From the NCBI RefSeq assembly GCF_000225345.1, contig NC_015977.1:816001-880000 (forward strand): 64,000 nt of DNA, given 5' to 3'. Shown here one piece after another: positions 53,544-62,395 of the stretch. A program made the position numbers and the translations under genes. The DNA comes from Roseburia hominis A2-183. GTDB taxonomy: Bacteria > Bacillota > Clostridia > Lachnospirales > Lachnospiraceae. A model generated the notes under the pieces. The model had not been told where the DNA came from and did no database searches. It saw only the letters and a program-made list of their open reading frames with translations. Position 1 is the stretch's first letter, and each line of letters opens with the position of its first letter.

Positions 53544-54788
53544 ATGGCAGAAATTATTGAATTGGAAGATCAGATCGAAAAGGTGATTCTGGTCGGCGTG
53601 AGCGAGCAGGATGGGGATGATGCCGAGGACTCTGTGGCAGAGCTGGCGGAGCTTGTCAGGACAGCGGGAGCTGTCGTGGTCGGCACACTGATCCAGAAGA
53701 GGGAACTGATGCACCCGGGCACCTATGTGGGCACCGGAAAAGTGGCGGAGATCGCGGCGATGATCGCAGAGCGGGGCGCGACCGGCATCGTCTGTGACGA
53801 TGAACTTTCACCGGCACAGCTTAAGAACTTAGAGCAGATGTTAGACACCAAGGTGATGGACCGCACGCTGATTATCCTGGATATCTTTGCGGCACGCGCC
53901 ACGACGAGCGAGGGAAAAATACAGGTGGAACTGGCGCAGTTAAAATACCGCCTCAGCCGTCTGACCGGCCTCGGGCGTTCCATGTCCAGACTCGGCGGCG
54001 GAATCGGAACGAGAGGGCCGGGTGAGAAAAAGCTGGAGATGGACAGACGTCTCATCAAAGACCGCATCGCACAGCTGAACCGGGAATTAAAGGAGGTGCG
54101 CCAGCACCGCGAGATCACACGCGCGAAGCGCACGAGAAACGGGATGCCTGTGGCGGCGATCGTCGGCTACACGAATGCCGGAAAGTCCACACTGTTGAAC
54201 CGGCTTACCGACGCCGGGGTGTTAGAGGAGGACAAGCTGTTTGCCACACTTGACCCGACAACGCGCGTCTTAGAACTTCCGGGCAGACAGGAGATTCTTC
54301 TGACCGATACGGTCGGTTTTATAAGGAAGCTGCCGCACCATCTGATCGAGGCGTTTAAGAGTACGCTCGAGGAGGCAAAATATGCGGACTACATTCTGCA
54401 TGTGGTGGATGCTTCCAACCCGCAGCACGAGAAGCAGATGCACATTGTCTATGACACGCTCTATCAGCTGGATATCCGGGAAAAGATGGTCATCACGCTT
54501 TTTAACAAGCAGGACGCGGTGACGGAGCGGGAGCCGCTGCATGATCTGAGGGCAGATCATACCCTGGCAGTCTCGGCAAGAGAGGGAACGGGGCTCGACG
54601 AGTTAAAAGAACTGCTTGCGGAACTTCTGCGCGAGAACAAAGTTCTGATTGAGCGAACCATCGCCTATGCGGATGCCGGAATCCTGCAGCAGATCAGAAA
54701 GCAGGGAGAGCTTTTAGAGGAGGATTACCGCCCGGAGGGGATCTATGTGAAGGCGTATGTGCCGCTGGAATTGTATGGAAAACTGTAG
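53544..54788 (+). CDS. hflX: Ribosome-associated GTPase HflX
   Basis: 414 residues. N-terminal HflX domain (HPGTYVGTGKVAEI, DDELSPAQLKNLE), linker GTRGPGEKKLEMDRR, and G domain with GYTNAGKST (G1), DPTTR, DTVGFI (G3), FNKQD (G4). It splits or rescues stalled 70S ribosomes. AAAGGAG precedes ATG 53544, 12 bases after the lipoprotein gene. Confidence 0.96.
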   Translation: MAEIIELEDQIEKVILVGVSEQDGDDAEDSVAELAELVRTAGAVVVGTLIQKRELMHPGTYVGTGKVAEIAAMIAERGATGIVCDDELSPAQLKNLEQMLDTKVMDRTLIILDIFAARATTSEGKIQVELAQLKYRLSRLTGLGRSMSRLGGGIGTRGPGEKKLEMDRRLIKDRIAQLNRELKEVRQHREITRAKRTRNGMPVAAIVGYTNAGKSTLLNRLTDAGVLEEDKLFATLDPTTRVLELPGRQEILLTDTVGFIRKLPHHLIEAFKSTLEEAKYADYILHVVDASNPQHEKQMHIVYDTLYQLDIREKMVITLFNKQDAVTEREPLHDLRADHTLAVSAREGTGLDELKELLAELLRENKVLIERTIAYADAGILQQIRKQGELLEEDYRPEGIYVKAYVPLELYGKL

Positions 54789-54830
54789 GCGGATATGATA
54801 AGATGAACTCATACAATGGAGGAAAAAAAG

Positions 54831-56162
54831 ATGACCATATTGATCAAAAATGGACGCGTAATCAATCCTGCCACCGGAACGGATGAGACACTGGATGTGC
54901 TGGTGGAGAACGGGGTTGTGGCCAGAACCGAGAAGAGTATCAAGGAAAAATGCGACCGCGTGATCGATGCGAAGGGCTGCTTTGTCATGCCGGGGTTTAT
55001 CGACATGCATGTGCATTTAAGAGATCCGGGATTTGAACAGAAGGAGACGATCGAGACAGGCGCAAGGGCAGCAGTGCACGGCGGATTTACGACGATTCTT
55101 GCCATGCCGAACACCAAGCCGGTCGTGGATAATCCGGATGTTGTGAACTATGTGCACAACAAAGCAAAGACCGTCGGCGCTGCCAACGTGCTGCAGGTCG
55201 GTGCGGTGACGAAGGGACAGCAGGGAAAGGAGCTTTCCGACATCGAGGGCATGGTGAAAGCCGGAATTCCTGCCATCAGTGAGGACGGCAAATCCGTCAT
55301 GAATGCACAGCTTTACAGAGAGGCGATGGAACTTGCTGCGAAGTACAACATTGCGGTGCTCGCTCACTGCGAGGACATCAATCTTGTCAACGGCGGTGTC
55401 ATGAATGCGGATGTCAATGCCAGAGAACTTGGACTTGGCGGCATCACGAATTCCGTGGAGGACATCATCATTGCCAGGGACATCATGTTAAGCCGGGATA
55501 CCGGGGCGAGACTGCACTTGTGCCACTGCTCCACGAAGGATTCTGTCAGCATGGTCAAGCATGCTAAGATGGAGGGAATCCATGTGACGGCAGAGGTGTG
55601 CCCGCATCATTTTACACTGACTTCCGATGACATCAGGAAGATCGAGCCGACCGTGGATACGGAGAAAAAAGTGGCGATCGAGGCGGATGCGGACACGAAT
55701 TACAAGATGAATCCGCCGCTGCGCACGAAGGAGGATGTACAGGCGTTAAAAGAGGGACTGCGGGATGACGTGATGGATGTGATCGCAACCGACCATGCGC
55801 CGCACACGTTTGAGGACAAGAATACCTCCATGAAATCCGCACCGTTCGGTATTGTGGGTCTTGAGACCGCCGCATGCTTAACGTACACGGAGCTTGTACT
55901 CGGCGGGTATCTGACGCCGATGCAGATGGCGGAGAAGATGAGTTACAATCCGGCGAAGATTATCGGAATCGACAAGGGAGATATTGAGCCTGGAAAGGTC
56001 GCAGACATCGTTATTTTTGACCCGGACGAGACGTACGTGATTGACAAGAACACGTTTTTCAGCAAGGGCAGGAATACCCCGTTTGACGGCAGAAAAGTCA
56101 CCGGTAAAGTGCGAATGACACTTGTGAACGGACAAGTGGTATATGAAGATAAGGAAAAATAA
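54831..56162 (+). CDS. pyrC: Dihydroorotase (class I)
   Basis: 443 residues. Third step of pyrimidine synthesis. Metal motifs DMHVHLRDPG, TEVCPHHFTL-like AEVCPHHFTL, and ATDHAPH; NPPLRT is also typical. ATG 54831 is chosen because GGAGG (54818-54822) lies 8 bases before; ATG 54816 overlaps it. First gene of pyrC-pyrK-pyrD. Confidence 0.95.
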   Translation: MTILIKNGRVINPATGTDETLDVLVENGVVARTEKSIKEKCDRVIDAKGCFVMPGFIDMHVHLRDPGFEQKETIETGARAAVHGGFTTILAMPNTKPVVDNPDVVNYVHNKAKTVGAANVLQVGAVTKGQQGKELSDIEGMVKAGIPAISEDGKSVMNAQLYREAMELAAKYNIAVLAHCEDINLVNGGVMNADVNARELGLGGITNSVEDIIIARDIMLSRDTGARLHLCHCSTKDSVSMVKHAKMEGIHVTAEVCPHHFTLTSDDIRKIEPTVDTEKKVAIEADADTNYKMNPPLRTKEDVQALKEGLRDDVMDVIATDHAPHTFEDKNTSMKSAPFGIVGLETAACLTYTELVLGGYLTPMQMAEKMSYNPAKIIGIDKGDIEPGKVADIVIFDPDETYVIDKNTFFSKGRNTPFDGRKVTGKVRMTLVNGQVVYEDKEK

Positions 56163-56168
56163 AAGATC

Positions 56169-56945
56169 ATGCATACAACACAACAGAAATTTGAAGAGAC
56201 GGCAATCATAATCAAACAGGAAGAGATTGCGGACGATATTTACAGCATGTGGCTGCACACCGAGCAGATCGCGGCGCATGCAAAGGCAGGGCAGTTTGTA
56301 TCGGTCTACTGTAAGGAAGGCAGCAGGCTGCTCCCGAGACCGATCAGTATCTGTGAGATCGACAGAAAGGACGGCGCGCTCCGTCTGGTATACCGCGTGG
56401 CGGGAAAGGGAACCGAAGAGTTTTCTTCCATGCACACCGGTATGCAGCTTAAGGTGATAGGACCACTCGGCAACGGCTTCCCGAAGCAGGAGAAAAAGGC
56501 GTTTTTAATCGGCGGCGGCATTGGGATTCCGCCGATGTTAGAGCTCGCAAAAGAGTTAAACTGCGAGAAACAGATTGTGCTTGGATACCGGGATGAGCTG
56601 TTTCTGCTGGATGAGTTCCGCAAACAGGGAGAGGTCTATATCGCAACGGAGGACGGCAGTGTGGGAACGGAGGGCAATGTGCTCGACGCCATCCGCGAGA
56701 ACGGGCTGACCGCGGATGTGATCTACGCCTGCGGACCGCTTCCGATGCTCCGCGCCTTAAAGGAGTATGCCGCAAAGGAAGGCATCGAATGTTGGATCTC
56801 CATGGAGGAGCGCATGGCGTGCGGCATCGGCGCCTGCCTTGCCTGCGTCTGCAAGTCCACAGAGAAGGATGCGCATTCCAATGTGAAGAACAAGAGAGTC
56901 TGTAAGGAAGGACCGGTATTTCGGGCAGAGGAGGTGGATTTCTGA
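56169..56945 (+). CDS. pyrK: Dihydroorotate dehydrogenase B, electron-transfer subunit
   Basis: 258 residues: FAD domain (LLPRPISICEI), NAD domain (FLIGGGIGIPPMLELAKEL, YACGPLPMLRAL) and a 2Fe-2S cluster C-x4-C-x2-C...C in MACGIGACLACVCK. Passes electrons from dihydroorotate to NAD+. It follows pyrC by 6 bases and overlaps pyrD by one base. Confidence 0.96.
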   Translation: MHTTQQKFEETAIIIKQEEIADDIYSMWLHTEQIAAHAKAGQFVSVYCKEGSRLLPRPISICEIDRKDGALRLVYRVAGKGTEEFSSMHTGMQLKVIGPLGNGFPKQEKKAFLIGGGIGIPPMLELAKELNCEKQIVLGYRDELFLLDEFRKQGEVYIATEDGSVGTEGNVLDAIRENGLTADVIYACGPLPMLRALKEYAAKEGIECWISMEERMACGIGACLACVCKSTEKDAHSNVKNKRVCKEGPVFRAEEVDF

Positions 56946-57853
56946 TGAATCTTGGCATTGATCTGTGCGGTGTCGCACTGAAAAATCCGGTTATGACGGC
57001 ATCCGGCACGTTCGGTTCCGGGGAGGAGTATTCGGAGTTTGTCGATTTGAATAAGCTGGGAGCAGTTGTGACCAAGGGCGTTGCGAATGTGCCGTGGGAA
57101 GGAAATCCGACGCCGCGTGTGGCGGAGGTCTACGGCGGCATGCTCAATGCGATCGGTTTACAGAATCCGGGCATTGATCTGTTCGTTGACAGAGACATTC
57201 CGTTCCTCAAAAAATATGACACGAAGATCATCGTCAATGTCTGCGGACATACGACGGAGGAATACATTGATGTGGTGGAACGCCTCTCCGACCAGCCGGT
57301 AGATCTGCTCGAGATCAATATTTCCTGCCCGAATGTAAAGGAGGGCGGTATTGCGTTCGGACAGAATCCGAAGATGGTCGAAGAAGTCACAAAAGAGATG
57401 AAACGCCATGCAAAGCAGCCGGTCATCATGAAGCTTTCCCCGAATGTCACCGACATCACGGAGATGGCGCGTGCAGCGGAAGCGGGCGGTGCGGATGCAC
57501 TCTCCATGATCAATACGATCACAGGAATGAAGATTGATATTCACAGAAGATGCTTTGCGCTGGCAAACCGCACGGGTGGTATGTCTGGTCCGGCAGTGCA
57601 TCCGGTCGCGGTGCGCATGGTCTACCAGAGTGCGCAGGCGGTAAAGATTCCGATTATCGGAATGGGCGGAATCCAGACGGCGGAGGATGCCATCGAGATG
57701 ATTCTTGCCGGTGCGACCGCAGTCTCGGTCGGTACGGCGAACTTCTATCATCCGCATGCGACGGAGGAGATCGTTGACGGAATCCGCGCCTACATGGAGC
57801 GCTATCAGGTGGAGGATATCCGGGAACTGATCGGAGCCGTCCATGACCGGTAG
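56945..57853 (+). CDS. pyrD: Dihydroorotate dehydrogenase B, catalytic subunit
   Basis: 302 residues, FMN TIM barrel. Class 1B catalytic Cys in NISCPNVKEGG; also ASGTFGSGEEY and MGGIQTAEDAIEMILAGA. Works as a complex with PyrK. The start ATG 56945 shares its A with the pyrK stop. Other pyr genes (pyrE, pyrF) are not in the window. Confidence 0.96.
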   Translation: MNLGIDLCGVALKNPVMTASGTFGSGEEYSEFVDLNKLGAVVTKGVANVPWEGNPTPRVAEVYGGMLNAIGLQNPGIDLFVDRDIPFLKKYDTKIIVNVCGHTTEEYIDVVERLSDQPVDLLEINISCPNVKEGGIAFGQNPKMVEEVTKEMKRHAKQPVIMKLSPNVTDITEMARAAEAGGADALSMINTITGMKIDIHRRCFALANRTGGMSGPAVHPVAVRMVYQSAQAVKIPIIGMGGIQTAEDAIEMILAGATAVSVGTANFYHPHATEEIVDGIRAYMERYQVEDIRELIGAVHDR

Positions 57854-57906
57854 GATCCGTCGGACACCGAAAATATCAGAGTTACGCTGGGAGATGGATT
57901 CATAAG

Positions 57907-58851
57907 GTGAGAGAAAAAATATTTAACATTATCCAGATTGGAGATAAGAGTAACCGGATCAGCCGTGCGTTCGATATTTTTATCACAATTACGATTGTCT
58001 CAAATATTCTGGTTACATTTTTACAGACGTTTGAGGAACTGGACTTTCTGTCCGGTTTCTTTTTCGTGGTGGAGGTCATCACGCTCTTTATTTTTTGTGT
58101 GGAGTATGTGCTCCGCATCTGGACGGCGGATCTTTTATATCCGGGAATGCGCAAATGCCGCGCCAGACTGCGCTTTATGGTGTCTTTTGACGGCGTGGTG
58201 GACATTCTGACCATTGTTCCGGTGTTCTTTTTGTCCGGATTTGTGATCTTTCGGATGCTCCGGGTGGCAAGAATCTTTCATCTCTTCCGCTTGAATGCAA
58301 GATATGATTCATTTAATGTCATCACGACGGTACTGTACGAGAAGCGGAATCAGATCATTTCCTCGGTGTTTATCGTGGTGATCCTGATGCTTGCGAGCAG
58401 TCTGTGCATGTACAGTGTGGAGCATGACGCGCAGCCGGAAGTGTTCCGCAATGCATTCAGCGGCGTCTGGTGGAGCATGTCAACGCTTCTTACGGTCGGA
58501 TACGGCGATATTTATCCGATCACGACGCTGGGGCGTCTGATGGCGATCTGTATTGCGTATCTCGGCGTCGGCGTGGTAGCGATCCCGACCGGTATCATCA
58601 GCGCCGGATTCGTGGAGCAGTATCAGAGAAAGAGCAGCATCTCAAATATCCAGGATGCGGACATCAAGGAGATTGCGGAGATTTTTGTGGACAGAAGATA
58701 TGCGGGAAAGACCGTGGGAGAAGTGCAGGATGAGCAGCAGCTGACGGTGTTTTTAATTCTGCGCGACGATTTATCCATCCTGCCGCAGAAGGACACACTC
58801 TTAAAGTTAAATGACATTATTGTGATACGCGGGAGAAAAGGTGTATCGTAG
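57907..58851 (+). CDS. Voltage-gated-type potassium channel
   Basis: 314 residues, start codon GTG. Six transmembrane helices; S4 shows arginines at regular spacing (FRMLRVARIFHLFRLNARY), and the pore has the filter TVGYGD (about residue 198-203). A cytosolic C-terminal TrkA-C-like domain (about 245-314; RYAGKTVGEVQ, LKLNDIIVIRG) may bind a regulator. Charge spacing suggests true voltage sensing. The ribosome site is weak (GGGAGATGG, long spacing), so the start is uncertain. Confidence 0.88.
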   Translation: MREKIFNIIQIGDKSNRISRAFDIFITITIVSNILVTFLQTFEELDFLSGFFFVVEVITLFIFCVEYVLRIWTADLLYPGMRKCRARLRFMVSFDGVVDILTIVPVFFLSGFVIFRMLRVARIFHLFRLNARYDSFNVITTVLYEKRNQIISSVFIVVILMLASSLCMYSVEHDAQPEVFRNAFSGVWWSMSTLLTVGYGDIYPITTLGRLMAICIAYLGVGVVAIPTGIISAGFVEQYQRKSSISNIQDADIKEIAEIFVDRRYAGKTVGEVQDEQQLTVFLILRDDLSILPQKDTLLKLNDIIVIRGRKGVS

Positions 58852-58864
58852 AGGAGGCATTCGT

Positions 58865-59728
58865 ATGTGGATTTTCTATGCGTTTGGTTCTGCGCTGTTT
58901 GCGGGACTTACGTCGATTCTGGCAAAATGCGGTATCCGCCATACAGACTCGGATGTGGCGACGGCGATCCGCACGATCGTGGTTCTTGTTTTTTCATGGA
59001 TTATGGTGTTCGTCGTGGGGGCACAGGACGGCATTGCGGCTGTATCCGGCAAGACATGGCTGTTTCTGATTCTCTCAGGGGTTGCGACGGGAGCATCCTG
59101 GCTGTGCTACTTTCATGCCTTGCAGGCAGGTGACGTGAATAAGGTGGTTCCGATTGATAAGTCCAGTACAATTCTGACCATTGTGCTGGCGTTTCTTTTT
59201 TTGGGAGAGGAAGTCAGCGCACTTAAGATTGTGTGTGTCATCTTAATCGGCGCCGGTACCTTCCTTATGATCCAGAAGAAGGAGACGGAAAAGAGCGTGG
59301 GGCAGGAGAAAAAGAGCTGGCTTTTGTACGCCTGCCTATCCGCCGGTTTTGCAAGTCTCACTTCGATTCTCGGCAAGATCGGCATCGAGGGACTCAATTC
59401 CAATCTCGGAACAGCAATTCGGACGGCGGTGGTACTTTTGATGGCATGGATCATGGTATTTGCGAAGGGCAAGCAGAAGGAGATTGGCAGGATTGACAGG
59501 AAGGAACTCGGATTTATCTGTCTGTCGGGACTTGCAACCGGCGGTTCCTGGCTCTGCTATTACAAAGCGCTGCAGGACGGACTTGCGAGCGTGGTAGTGC
59601 CAATTGATAAATTGAGTATCCTTGTCACCATCGCTTTTTCTTATCTGGTATTTCATGAGAAGCTGACGAAAAGGGCGGCGCTTGGTCTTGTACTGATTGT
59701 GGCGGGAACGCTTCTCATGATTCTGTAA
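58865..59728 (+). CDS. EamA-family (DMT) transporter
   Basis: 287 residues with ten membrane helices in two EamA halves; the motif ASWLCYFHALQAGDVNKVVPIDK is matched by GSWLCYYKALQDGLASVVVPIDK in the second half. Exports or imports a small metabolite; the substrate is unknown. GAGGAGG precedes ATG 58865, which lies 13 bases after the channel gene. Confidence 0.92.
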   Translation: MWIFYAFGSALFAGLTSILAKCGIRHTDSDVATAIRTIVVLVFSWIMVFVVGAQDGIAAVSGKTWLFLILSGVATGASWLCYFHALQAGDVNKVVPIDKSSTILTIVLAFLFLGEEVSALKIVCVILIGAGTFLMIQKKETEKSVGQEKKSWLLYACLSAGFASLTSILGKIGIEGLNSNLGTAIRTAVVLLMAWIMVFAKGKQKEIGRIDRKELGFICLSGLATGGSWLCYYKALQDGLASVVVPIDKLSILVTIAFSYLVFHEKLTKRAALGLVLIVAGTLLMIL

Positions 59729-59790
59729 CGGTTGTCAATAATATATGCCCATTAGCAGCTTGCCTGAACATTAAAAAAATGATATAATTT

Positions 59791-59836
59791 TCTGAAATGT
59801 TGACAGAAATTACATTTTGATATTCTAAAATGTTGA
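59791..59836 (+). repeat. Direct repeat before the DUF4143 ATPase gene
   Basis: TCTGAAATGTTGA (59791-59803) and TCTAAAATGTTGA (59824-59836) are 33 bases apart, about three helical turns. The first also forms TTGACA (59800-59805). May be an activator site or junction remnant. Confidence 0.4.
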
Positions 59837-59881
59837 TTAAAAACAATAACAGGAATGAAATTCATTGATTTGAGGTGCTTT

Positions 59882-61189
59882 ATGCTGAAAAGAAAAGCGA
59901 CGGCTTACATTAAAAACTGGATGGATACAAAGGATAAAAAGTGCTTGGTTGTTCAGGGTGCCAGACAAACAGGGAAAACATATATCATCGAACGATTTGC
60001 GGAGGAAAACTTTGAGGAACTGCTTGAAATTAATTTTAAGCAGATGCCTTCGGCAATGGATATTTTTGCCGGAGATCTTACAGTAGACAATATGATTATG
60101 GCTATGCGTTTTCGCTTTCCGGAAAGGAAAATTGTTCCCGGAAAAACTTTGATTTTTCTGGATGAAATTCAGGAATGCCAGGAGGCAATTACATCGCTCA
60201 AGTTCTGGGCGATAGATAACAGATATGATGTGGTTGCCTCAGGATCACTTCTGGGAATTGATTATAAACGTGCGTCTTCCTATCCTGTCGGCTATGTTGA
60301 TTATCTGAGAATGTATGGCATGGATTTTGAAGAATTTCTTTGGGGAATGGGAGTTTCCGAAGATATGATAGAGAATCTTTGTGGATATTTACATTCAAAG
60401 ACAGTGATACCTGAGGCGATTCATTCGCAGATGATGAATTATTACAGACAGTATGTTGCAACAGGCGGTATGCCGGAAGTAGTACAGAAATATATAGATA
60501 TAAAGGATTTCAGAGAAGTTGACAGGGTTCAAAGAAATCTCTTACAGGGATACCAGTATGATATAGCACATTATGCAACTGCTGAAGAAAAGGTAAAGGC
60601 AGAAAAATGTTATCTCTCGCTTGCAAAGCAGCTATTAGATAAGGAAAACCATAAATTTCAGTATAAAGAAATTGAGCATGGCGGAAGGGCACAAAAGTAT
60701 TATTCAAGTGTTGAATGGCTGCTTCGAGCAGATATGGTGCAATTATGCAAACGGGTGACGGATGTCAGATTTGATTTGGATGATTATGCAAGAGACGACT
60801 TTTTCCGGGCATATACAACTGATTTATCACTGCTGATGGCGATGAAGGATTTTTCTTTAAAACAGCATATTGTAGAAAATACATTAGCTGGAAACTCAAA
60901 AGGCGGTATCTATGAATGTGCAATAGCAGATGCTCTTTATAAGAAGGGATATCAGATATACTTCTATAAAAATGACACAACGAAAAGAGAAATCGATGTT
61001 ATCATCCAGAAAGACGGGAGCGTGGTTCCTATCGAAGTCAAGAGCAGAAATACCCGGGCAAATTCATTAAAATGGCTTATGAAGAATAACAAAGATATAT
61101 CTTACGGATACAAATTTGCGGATGGCAATATAGGTGTGAGCGAGGAGGGAATCATTACGTTGCCGCTGTATATGATTGCGTTTATTTAA
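59882..61189 (+). CDS. AAA ATPase with DUF4143 (archaeal-type ATPase family)
   Basis: 435 residues. Walker A GARQTGKT (about 31-38), Walker B LIFLDEIQ, and the C-terminal DUF4143 with the PD-(D/E)XK-like core REIDVIIQKDG...VPIEVKSR. Members are widespread, often on mobile islands, and their job is unknown; some act in defence or as toxin-antitoxin-like units. ATG 59882 follows GAGG. The gene is clearly more AT-rich than its left neighbours, which suggests acquisition. Confidence 0.9.
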   Translation: MLKRKATAYIKNWMDTKDKKCLVVQGARQTGKTYIIERFAEENFEELLEINFKQMPSAMDIFAGDLTVDNMIMAMRFRFPERKIVPGKTLIFLDEIQECQEAITSLKFWAIDNRYDVVASGSLLGIDYKRASSYPVGYVDYLRMYGMDFEEFLWGMGVSEDMIENLCGYLHSKTVIPEAIHSQMMNYYRQYVATGGMPEVVQKYIDIKDFREVDRVQRNLLQGYQYDIAHYATAEEKVKAEKCYLSLAKQLLDKENHKFQYKEIEHGGRAQKYYSSVEWLLRADMVQLCKRVTDVRFDLDDYARDDFFRAYTTDLSLLMAMKDFSLKQHIVENTLAGNSKGGIYECAIADALYKKGYQIYFYKNDTTKREIDVIIQKDGSVVPIEVKSRNTRANSLKWLMKNNKDISYGYKFADGNIGVSEEGIITLPLYMIAFI

Positions 61190-61516
61190 AAAGTTAATTA
61201 AGTACGGGAAGCCGTGTAAAGCGGATAATGACCGGGAACTGGATACGGTGGATCTGGAGCAGATTCTTCTTCGTGATCGGGAACTGCTTACGGTGGAAGA
61301 TATTGAACGGGTTGCAGGGCACTTCCGGAGTAAGATTCATACAGAAAAAGCCAAACTTGAGGAAGAGACAAAGAAGCCACTGACCAATGTTGCGTTTAAT
61401 CGGTTCGGCGGAGGCGAAAAAGCAATGGCCATGGATGTGCCGCTGTTTGGAGCGGTAAATGCACAATACAAGAAGGCAGACAATAAAGACCATCCCAGGA
61501 TTATTGCACTGGATAA
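61190..61516 (+). pseudogene. 3'-proximal fragment of a Wadjet JetC-like (TIGR02680) ATPase gene
   Basis: The frame reads YGKPCKADNDRELDTVDLEQ, then LTVEDIERVAGHFRSKIHTEKAK and PLTNVAFNRFGGGEKAMAMDVP, ending PRIIALD. FNRFGGGEKAMAM is the SMC-type ABC signature and IIALD the Walker B strand of the TIGR02680 family, which belongs to Wadjet plasmid-defence systems. The other 1000 or so residues, including Walker A, are missing. It starts directly at the end of the DUF4143 gene and is cut inside Walker B, where a different gene fragment begins. Non-functional remnant. Confidence 0.75.
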
Positions 61517-61633
61517 AGAATATGCACGGCTTGCTGGTTTTGGGTACAGAATGCTGGTCATAATTCCAATACTGACCAGCCGGATGAAGTAAACAGACTT
61601 ATAGAAAAATTTATCAGCGAGATAGATAGGAAA
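61517..61633 (+). pseudogene. Fragment of alpha/beta hydrolase gene with internal deletion
   Basis: 61517-61556 matches 62926-62965 and 61557-61633 matches about 63117-63193 of the intact hydrolase downstream. The 151 bases between (62966-63116) are absent. The 8-base direct repeat AGAATGCT stands at both deletion endpoints in the intact gene and once in the fragment, a slippage or microhomology signature. The deletion shifts frame, giving MLVIIPILTSRMK before a stop. Confidence 0.85.
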
Positions 61634-61848
61634 GCAATCTGGTAATATGTCAAGCTAATTTTTGAAATGATTTTGATATGTATTTCAGAAAAAAGGGTAA
61701 CTTTAACAGAGATGGCTTTGATGCCTTTTTTCAATGAATGGAAATACAAAATCAAAAGTTGCAGGGATAGATGATCAAATGGGGTCTTCCGTTAATCGGT
61801 CAACGGGTATATACTCGCATTAACCGAATTGGTCAACGGAGGCAGCTT
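61634..61848 (+). promoter_or_regulatory. AT-rich region and repeats before the tetR gene
   Basis: GGTCAACGG occurs at 61798-61806 and 61831-61839 (33 bases apart), with GTTAATCGG and ATTAACCGAA between as an imperfect inversion: candidate TetR operators. GGAGG is present before ATG 61849. A small GGC/GCC hairpin with T6 (about 61711-61728) could terminate upstream reading. No gene is seen. Confidence 0.45.
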
Positions 61849-62395
61849 ATGAATGAAAAATTTTATGCATTGCCGGAAGAAAAACAATCGCAAATATTAA
61901 ATGCTGCATATAAAGTATTTGCAACGAATCAATATAAAAAGGCACCAACCTCAGAAATTGCGGCAGAAGCAGGAATATCCAAGTCACTTTTGTTTCATTA
62001 TTTTCATAACAAGCAGGAGCTATATCTTTTTCTATGGAAGCATGCAGCGGATTTAACAAAAAAGTACATGCGTCAATATAAGGTATATGAAACAGATGAT
62101 TTTTTTTGAAACCGAGCCCGATATTCAATCCATCATCCAACCGGATGTACAGGATGCTGCAAAAAAGACATTGGAAATGCTTCTGTCAATTTTGAATCTT
62201 GATTTCATCCGTAAGGATATAGAGTTTACCAGTATATATAAAGAAATTCTGTATGCTTCAGATGGGATGCTTAAATATTGGTACAGAACAGGAAATTATG
62301 ATGTAACAGCTTTTGAGCAGGAATATCTGGAAATGATAAATCATTGGGAAATAGTTTATGGAAAAGGGATGGAAAATGACCGAAAACAGTTATAA
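61849..62395 (+). pseudogene. TetR-family regulator split by a frameshift in a T8 tract
   Basis: Residues 1-87 (MNEKFYALPEEKQSQIL..., helix-turn-helix TSEIAAEAGISKSLLFHYF) end at TGA 62107-62109. The frame then continues in the next phase as FFETEPDIQSIIQPDVQDAA... to 62395. The break is at T8 (62100-62107); seven T's would give one gene of about 181 codons. It may be a real mutation, a phase-variable tract or a sequence error. It overlaps the hydrolase start by 20 bases, so it probably regulated that gene. Confidence 0.85.

Noticed and set aside
61176..61592. 138-residue frame as a functional gene
   Set aside because: It is a join of two unrelated gene fragments, starts at a TTG without ribosome site inside the previous gene, and ends out of frame.
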